Shown here one piece after another: positions 60,221 to 64,000 of a stretch of DNA of 64,000 bases. This stretch comes from Mycobacterium rhizamassiliense (GTDB taxonomy: Bacteria; Actinomycetota; Actinomycetes; Mycobacteriales; Mycobacteriaceae), in assembly GCF_900157375.1 (NCBI RefSeq), contig NZ_LT721901.1, forward strand, positions 5,650,970-5,714,969. Direction: 5' to 3'. The position numbers and the translations under genes were made by a program. A model generated the notes under the pieces. The model was not told the DNA's origin. It searched no databases and saw nothing but the letters and a program-made list of their open reading frames with translations. Position 1 is the stretch's first letter. Every line of letters begins with the position of its first letter.

Positions 60221-61324
60221 TCACCTCGCCGCTTTGCCCTCGGCCGCCAGCTGGCCGCAGGCGGCGCTGATTTCGCGCCCGCGGGTGTCGCGCACCGTGC
60301 ACGACACTCCCCTGGCGCGCACCCGCCGGACGAATTCGCGCTCAGCCGCCTTCGGGCTGGCATCCCAGTCGCTGCCGGGCGTCGGATTCAACGGAATCAG
60401 GTTCACGTGCACCAGCGGCCCCAGCGCACCGTGCAGCCGCTTGCCGAGCAGGTCGGCCCGCCACGGCTGGTCGTTGACGTCGCGGATCAGCGCGTACTCG
60501 ACCGACACCCGGCGGCCCGTCACATCGCCGTAGTAGCGCGCCGCCTCCAGCGCCTCGCTGATCTTCCAGCGGTTGTTGACCGGGACCAGCGTGTCGCGCA
60601 GCTCGTCGTCGGGGGCGTGTAGCGACAACGCCAGGGTCACCCCCAGCCGCTCGTCGGCGAGTTTGCGGATCGCGGGCGCCAGCCCCACCGTCGACACCGT
60701 CACCGAGCGGGCCGAGATGCCGAAGCCGTGCGGCGGCGCCTCGGTGATGCGCCGCACGGCGGCCAGCACCCGCGAGTAGTTGGCCAGCGGCTCCCCCATG
60801 CCCATGAACACGACATTGGACAGCCGGTCGCCGAATTCGTCGCGCGCGGCCACCGCGGCGGCCCGCACCTGTTCGACGATCTCCGCGGTCGACAGGTTGC
60901 GCGTCAGCCCGCCCTGCCCGGTGGCGCAGAACGGGCACGCCATCCCGCAGCCGGCCTGCGACGAGATGCACACCGTGTTGCGCTGCGGGTAGCGCATCAG
61001 CACCGACTCGAACGTGGTGCCATCGATGGCCCGCCACAACGTTTTTCGCGTCTGGCCGGAGTCGCAGGTGATCTCGGTGGCGGCGGTCAGCAGGTCGGGG
61101 AACATCGCCCCGGCGACCGCGTCGCGCACCCCGGCCGGGAGGTCGGTCATCTGCCGTGGATCGGCGATCAACCGGCCGTAGTACTGCTGCGCGAGCTGCT
61201 TGGCCCGAAACGCCGGCAGCCCGAGCTCCGCAACGGCCGATGCGCGCTCCGCCTCGTCGAGGTCGGCCAGGTGCCGCGGCGGCAGGCCGCGCCGGGGCGC
61301 GTCGAATACCAATTCTTGGACCAT
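60221..61324 (-). CDS. rlmN: Dual-specificity RNA (adenine-C2) methyltransferase RlmN
   Basis: The 367-residue radical-SAM enzyme methylates A2503 of 23S rRNA and A37 of some tRNAs. The cluster motif is AGCGMACPFCATG (CxxxCxxC), the SAM-binding region VVFMGMGEPLANY follows and the second catalytic Cys is in GVSCTVRDTRG. The ATG at 61324 begins the conserved MVQELVFDAP. In M. tuberculosis the same region was annotated as two genes (Rv2879c and Rv2880c) as I recall; here it is one intact frame. Confidence 0.94.
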   Translation of the reverse strand: MVQELVFDAPRRGLPPRHLADLDEAERASAVAELGLPAFRAKQLAQQYYGRLIADPRQMTDLPAGVRDAVAGAMFPDLLTAATEITCDSGQTRKTLWRAIDGTTFESVLMRYPQRNTVCISSQAGCGMACPFCATGQGGLTRNLSTAEIVEQVRAAAVAARDEFGDRLSNVVFMGMGEPLANYSRVLAAVRRITEAPPHGFGISARSVTVSTVGLAPAIRKLADERLGVTLALSLHAPDDELRDTLVPVNNRWKISEALEAARYYGDVTGRRVSVEYALIRDVNDQPWRADLLGKRLHGALGPLVHVNLIPLNPTPGSDWDASPKAAEREFVRRVRARGVSCTVRDTRGREISAACGQLAAEGKAAR

Positions 61325-61344
61325 GACGTGTCCAGTATCGCTTG

Positions 61345-62259
61345 TTACGCCGGCAGCACCGTGAACAGCGACCAGGCCGCGACCGCCGACGGGAGCACAC
61401 CGTCCAGCCGGTCCATCAGGCCGCCGTGACCCGGCAACAGCCGGCCCATGTCCTTGATGCCGAGGTCGCGCTTGACCTGAGACTCCACCAGATCGCCAAA
61501 CACGCAGGTCAGCACCAGCACGAAGCCCAACACCACGCCCTCCCACGGTGGCCGGTGCCCCAGGTACCTCGCGATCAGCAGCGCCGCGGTGATACCGCAG
61601 ACCAGCGATCCGCCCAGGCCCTCCCACGACTTCTTCGGGCTGATCGACGGGACCAGCGGATGCTTGCCGAACAGCACCCCGAAGGCGTAGCCACCGACGT
61701 CGGAGGCGACGACCGTCATCATCAGGCAGAAGACCCGCCAGGCGCCTTCCTTGGGGTGATACACCAGCAAGGCGGCGAAGGTGGCGAACAGCGGGACCCA
61801 GGCGGTCAGGAAGATGGTGGCCGACGCGTCACGCAGGTAATTCGACGGGGGCGGCGGGCCCGCGGCCGGATCGTGGTTCCTGCTGTCGTCGCGCATGAAC
61901 AGCCGCCAGATCAGGCACACCACCACCGTGGCGCCGAAGCCGGCCAGCGCCCCGCGGGCGCCGAACGGCCAGGTCAGCCAGACGGTGGCCTGCCCGCCGA
62001 TCAGCAGCGGGATGACCGGGATGACGTAGCCCGCCTCGCGCAGCCGCCGCACCACCTCGTGGCTGGCGACCAGGATGGCGCCGGCGCACAGCACCACCCA
62101 GCAGCGCGGCGCGAACAGCAGCGACCCCACCACGAGGCCGCCGGTGAACAGGCCGACCGCGATGGCGGCGGGCAGATCGCGTCCGGCGCGCGACGTCTTC
62201 TTGGCCCCACCTGCCGACTCGTCGGACTGGGTGCCTGCGCCGGCATCGGAGGTTGCCAC
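61345..62259 (-). CDS. cdsA: Phosphatidate cytidylyltransferase
   Basis: The 304-residue membrane enzyme makes CDP-diacylglycerol, the precursor of phosphatidylinositol, PIMs and cardiolipin. A charged N-terminal tail precedes about eight helices. The family signature is complete near the C-terminus: SQVKRDLGIKDMGRLLPGHGGLMDR.... SPKKSWEGLGGSLV is the preceding conserved loop. Confidence 0.95.
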   Translation of the reverse strand: MATSDAGAGTQSDESAGGAKKTSRAGRDLPAAIAVGLFTGGLVVGSLLFAPRCWVVLCAGAILVASHEVVRRLREAGYVIPVIPLLIGGQATVWLTWPFGARGALAGFGATVVVCLIWRLFMRDDSRNHDPAAGPPPPSNYLRDASATIFLTAWVPLFATFAALLVYHPKEGAWRVFCLMMTVVASDVGGYAFGVLFGKHPLVPSISPKKSWEGLGGSLVCGITAALLIARYLGHRPPWEGVVLGFVLVLTCVFGDLVESQVKRDLGIKDMGRLLPGHGGLMDRLDGVLPSAVAAWSLFTVLPA

Positions 62260-62280
62260 TGATTGGTTGCTGAGCGGCCG

Positions 62281-62838
62281 CTAGACCTCCAGCAGCTCGC
62301 CTTCTTTGTGCTTGACCAGCTCTTCGATCTGGGTGACGTACTGCTGGGTCGTCTTGTCCAGGTCCTTTTCCGCGCGGCCGACCTCGTCCTCGCCGGCCTC
62401 GCCGTCCTTGCGGATGCGGTGCAGCTCCTCCATCGCCTTGCGGCGGATGTTGCGCACCGAGACCTTGGCGTCCTCGCCCTTGCCCTTGGCCTGCTTGACC
62501 AGCTCGCGGCGGCGCTCCTCGGTGAGCTGCGGGACGGCCACCCTGATCAGGGTGCCGTCGTTGGTGGGGTTGACGCCGAGGTCGGAGTTGCGGATCGCGG
62601 CCTCGATGGCGTGCAGCTGGCCGGCCTCGTACGGCTTGATGACCACCAGGCGGGCCTCGGGGACATTGACGCTGGCCAGCTGGTTGATCGGGGTGTTGGT
62701 GCCGTAGTAGTCGATGACGACCCGGTTGAACATGCCCGGGTTGGCGCGGCCGGTTCGGATGTTGGACAGGTCATCCCTGGCCACGGATACGGCCTTCTCC
62801 ATCTTCTCTTCCGCGTCGAAGAGAGCCTCATCAATCAT
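62281..62838 (-). CDS. frr: Ribosome recycling factor
   Basis: The 185-residue RRF has full standard length: IRTGRANPGMFNRVVIDYYG, VVIKPYEAGQLHAIEAAI and LIRVAVPQLTEERRREL. It splits post-termination ribosomes with EF-G. It starts at ATG 62838, and the upstream sequence is a dispersed leader repeat that gives the GAGGAG Shine-Dalgarno. Confidence 0.97.
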   Translation of the reverse strand: MIDEALFDAEEKMEKAVSVARDDLSNIRTGRANPGMFNRVVIDYYGTNTPINQLASVNVPEARLVVIKPYEAGQLHAIEAAIRNSDLGVNPTNDGTLIRVAVPQLTEERRRELVKQAKGKGEDAKVSVRNIRRKAMEELHRIRKDGEAGEDEVGRAEKDLDKTTQQYVTQIEELVKHKEGELLEV

Positions 62839-62847
62839 TTTGTGCCT

Positions 62848-62878
62848 CTCCTCCTCATCGCTGCGCTCTGCATCGTCG
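62848..62878 (-). repeat. Dispersed 31-base leader repeat, copy 2 (supplies the frr RBS)
   Basis: It is 28/31 identical to 15367-15397. Read on the minus strand it goes CGACGATGCAGAGCGCAGCG and then ATGAGGAGGAG, ending ten bases before the frr ATG. The three differences between copies are all transitions. Confidence 0.7.
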
Positions 62879-62903
62879 TGGCACGCATGTCCGCGTCTTC
62901 CCC

Positions 62904-63656
<753 letters not shown>

Positions 63657-64000
63657 CAGACTCCTCGCATAACAGTGCCATTCCGGAAAACGCCCCCACC
63701 CGGAACGGCATTCACATCCTGCCCCATCGCAGCACAATCTCGCGCTGGTGGGGTGCATTATCTGCCCAGCCGGCGATCCGGGCTACCGGCGCGGTCCGTC
63801 GACCCAGGTCACACCGGCATTGCAGCGATCACGACTTGCGCTCGGGCGCCTCATGTTTGAGCCGTCGGCAGCCTGGGAATAATGACCAAGGCGGCGGGGA
63901 AACCAATGGTCTTGAGAAGCAGGGCCTACCGCGTCGTGTCATTGGACTGGTCCATGGGATCGGTTAGCAGGAGCGCAAGACGCTCACACCAGTACGCCAC
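63657..64000. other. Right-end intergenic region, possibly the start of another gene
   Basis: These 344 bases upstream of pyrH hold no clear gene. The pyrH promoter should be in the first part. From 63882 an ATG frame on the plus strand stays open to the window end (MTKAAGKPMVLRSRAYRVVS and on). It is too short to judge, and there is no recognisable Shine-Dalgarno upstream. Confidence 0.35.

Overview
The window is GC-rich chromosomal DNA from a Mycobacterium, most likely a slow grower. The gene order proS-efpA-cysG-cobB-cobO-mqo-mtr-nicT, then glnA4-mapB, then ispG-rip1-dxr-mpt83-dipZ-mpt70-mpt53-rlmN-cdsA-frr-pyrH follows the Rv2839c to Rv2883c stretch of M. tuberculosis as I remember it. 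The MPT70/MPT83 pair, a PPE protein and mycothione reductase all point to this genus. M. tuberculosis locus tags in the entries come from memory, not from a search.

Layout. (1) 1-5812 is abnormal: positions 3-5644 form a perfect palindrome with no spacer (two 2821-base arms). Each arm carries rimP, nusA, ylxR and the first 118 codons of infB. The palindrome splits a lipoprotein-like gene (Rv2843 type) into an N-terminal piece (2646-2823) and a C-terminal piece (5645-5812). It ends two bases from the window edge, so an assembly fold-back at a contig end is the first explanation to test. (2) 5.8-19.4 kb is conserved core: DUF4439 protein, proS, the efflux pump efpA, siroheme/cobalamin genes (cysG, cobB, cobO and a ChlI-ChlD fusion), a GNAT protein, mqo, a lipase-like hydrolase and mtr. 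(3) 19.4-37.0 kb is a nickel and hydrogen-oxidation island. It starts with a Fur-family regulator and nicT, divergent from each other around a textbook nickel-regulator (Nur) box. Then come hypA, hypB, the structural genes of a group 1h [NiFe]-hydrogenase (hhyS, hhyL), the Fe-S protein hhyE, four poorly characterised accessory genes, the endopeptidase, and hypC, hypF, a SIS-HypC fusion, a SIS protein, hypE, a second hypC, hypD and a DUF6390-type gene. Most are joined by 4-base stop/start overlaps, so they probably act as one operon. M. tuberculosis lacks this block between nicT and Rv2857c. (4) 37.0-40.6 kb holds a phosphodiesterase, an isocitrate-lyase/PEP-mutase family enzyme, a small secreted or membrane protein and a solitary PPE protein. 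(5) 40.5-54.98 kb is a long minus-strand run: SDR, aldC, a glutamine amidotransferase, glnA4, an unknown, cobQ, mapB, a DUF1707 protein, a penicillin-binding lipoprotein, a GNAT protein, ispG, rip1 and dxr. (6) 55.1-60.2 kb is the secreted antigen and thiol-redox locus mpt83, dipZ, mpt70, a small membrane protein, ccdA-like and mpt53, with three matching SigK-like promoters. (7) 60.2-63.7 kb is rlmN, cdsA, frr and pyrH.

How the genes work together: NicT imports Ni, the Fur/Nur-like protein probably senses it, HypA/HypB insert it, and HypC/D/E/F build the Fe(CN)2CO centre. The peptidase trims HhyL, and HhySL with HhyE would then feed electrons from trace H2 into respiration. I saw no tRNA, rRNA, CRISPR array or transposase.
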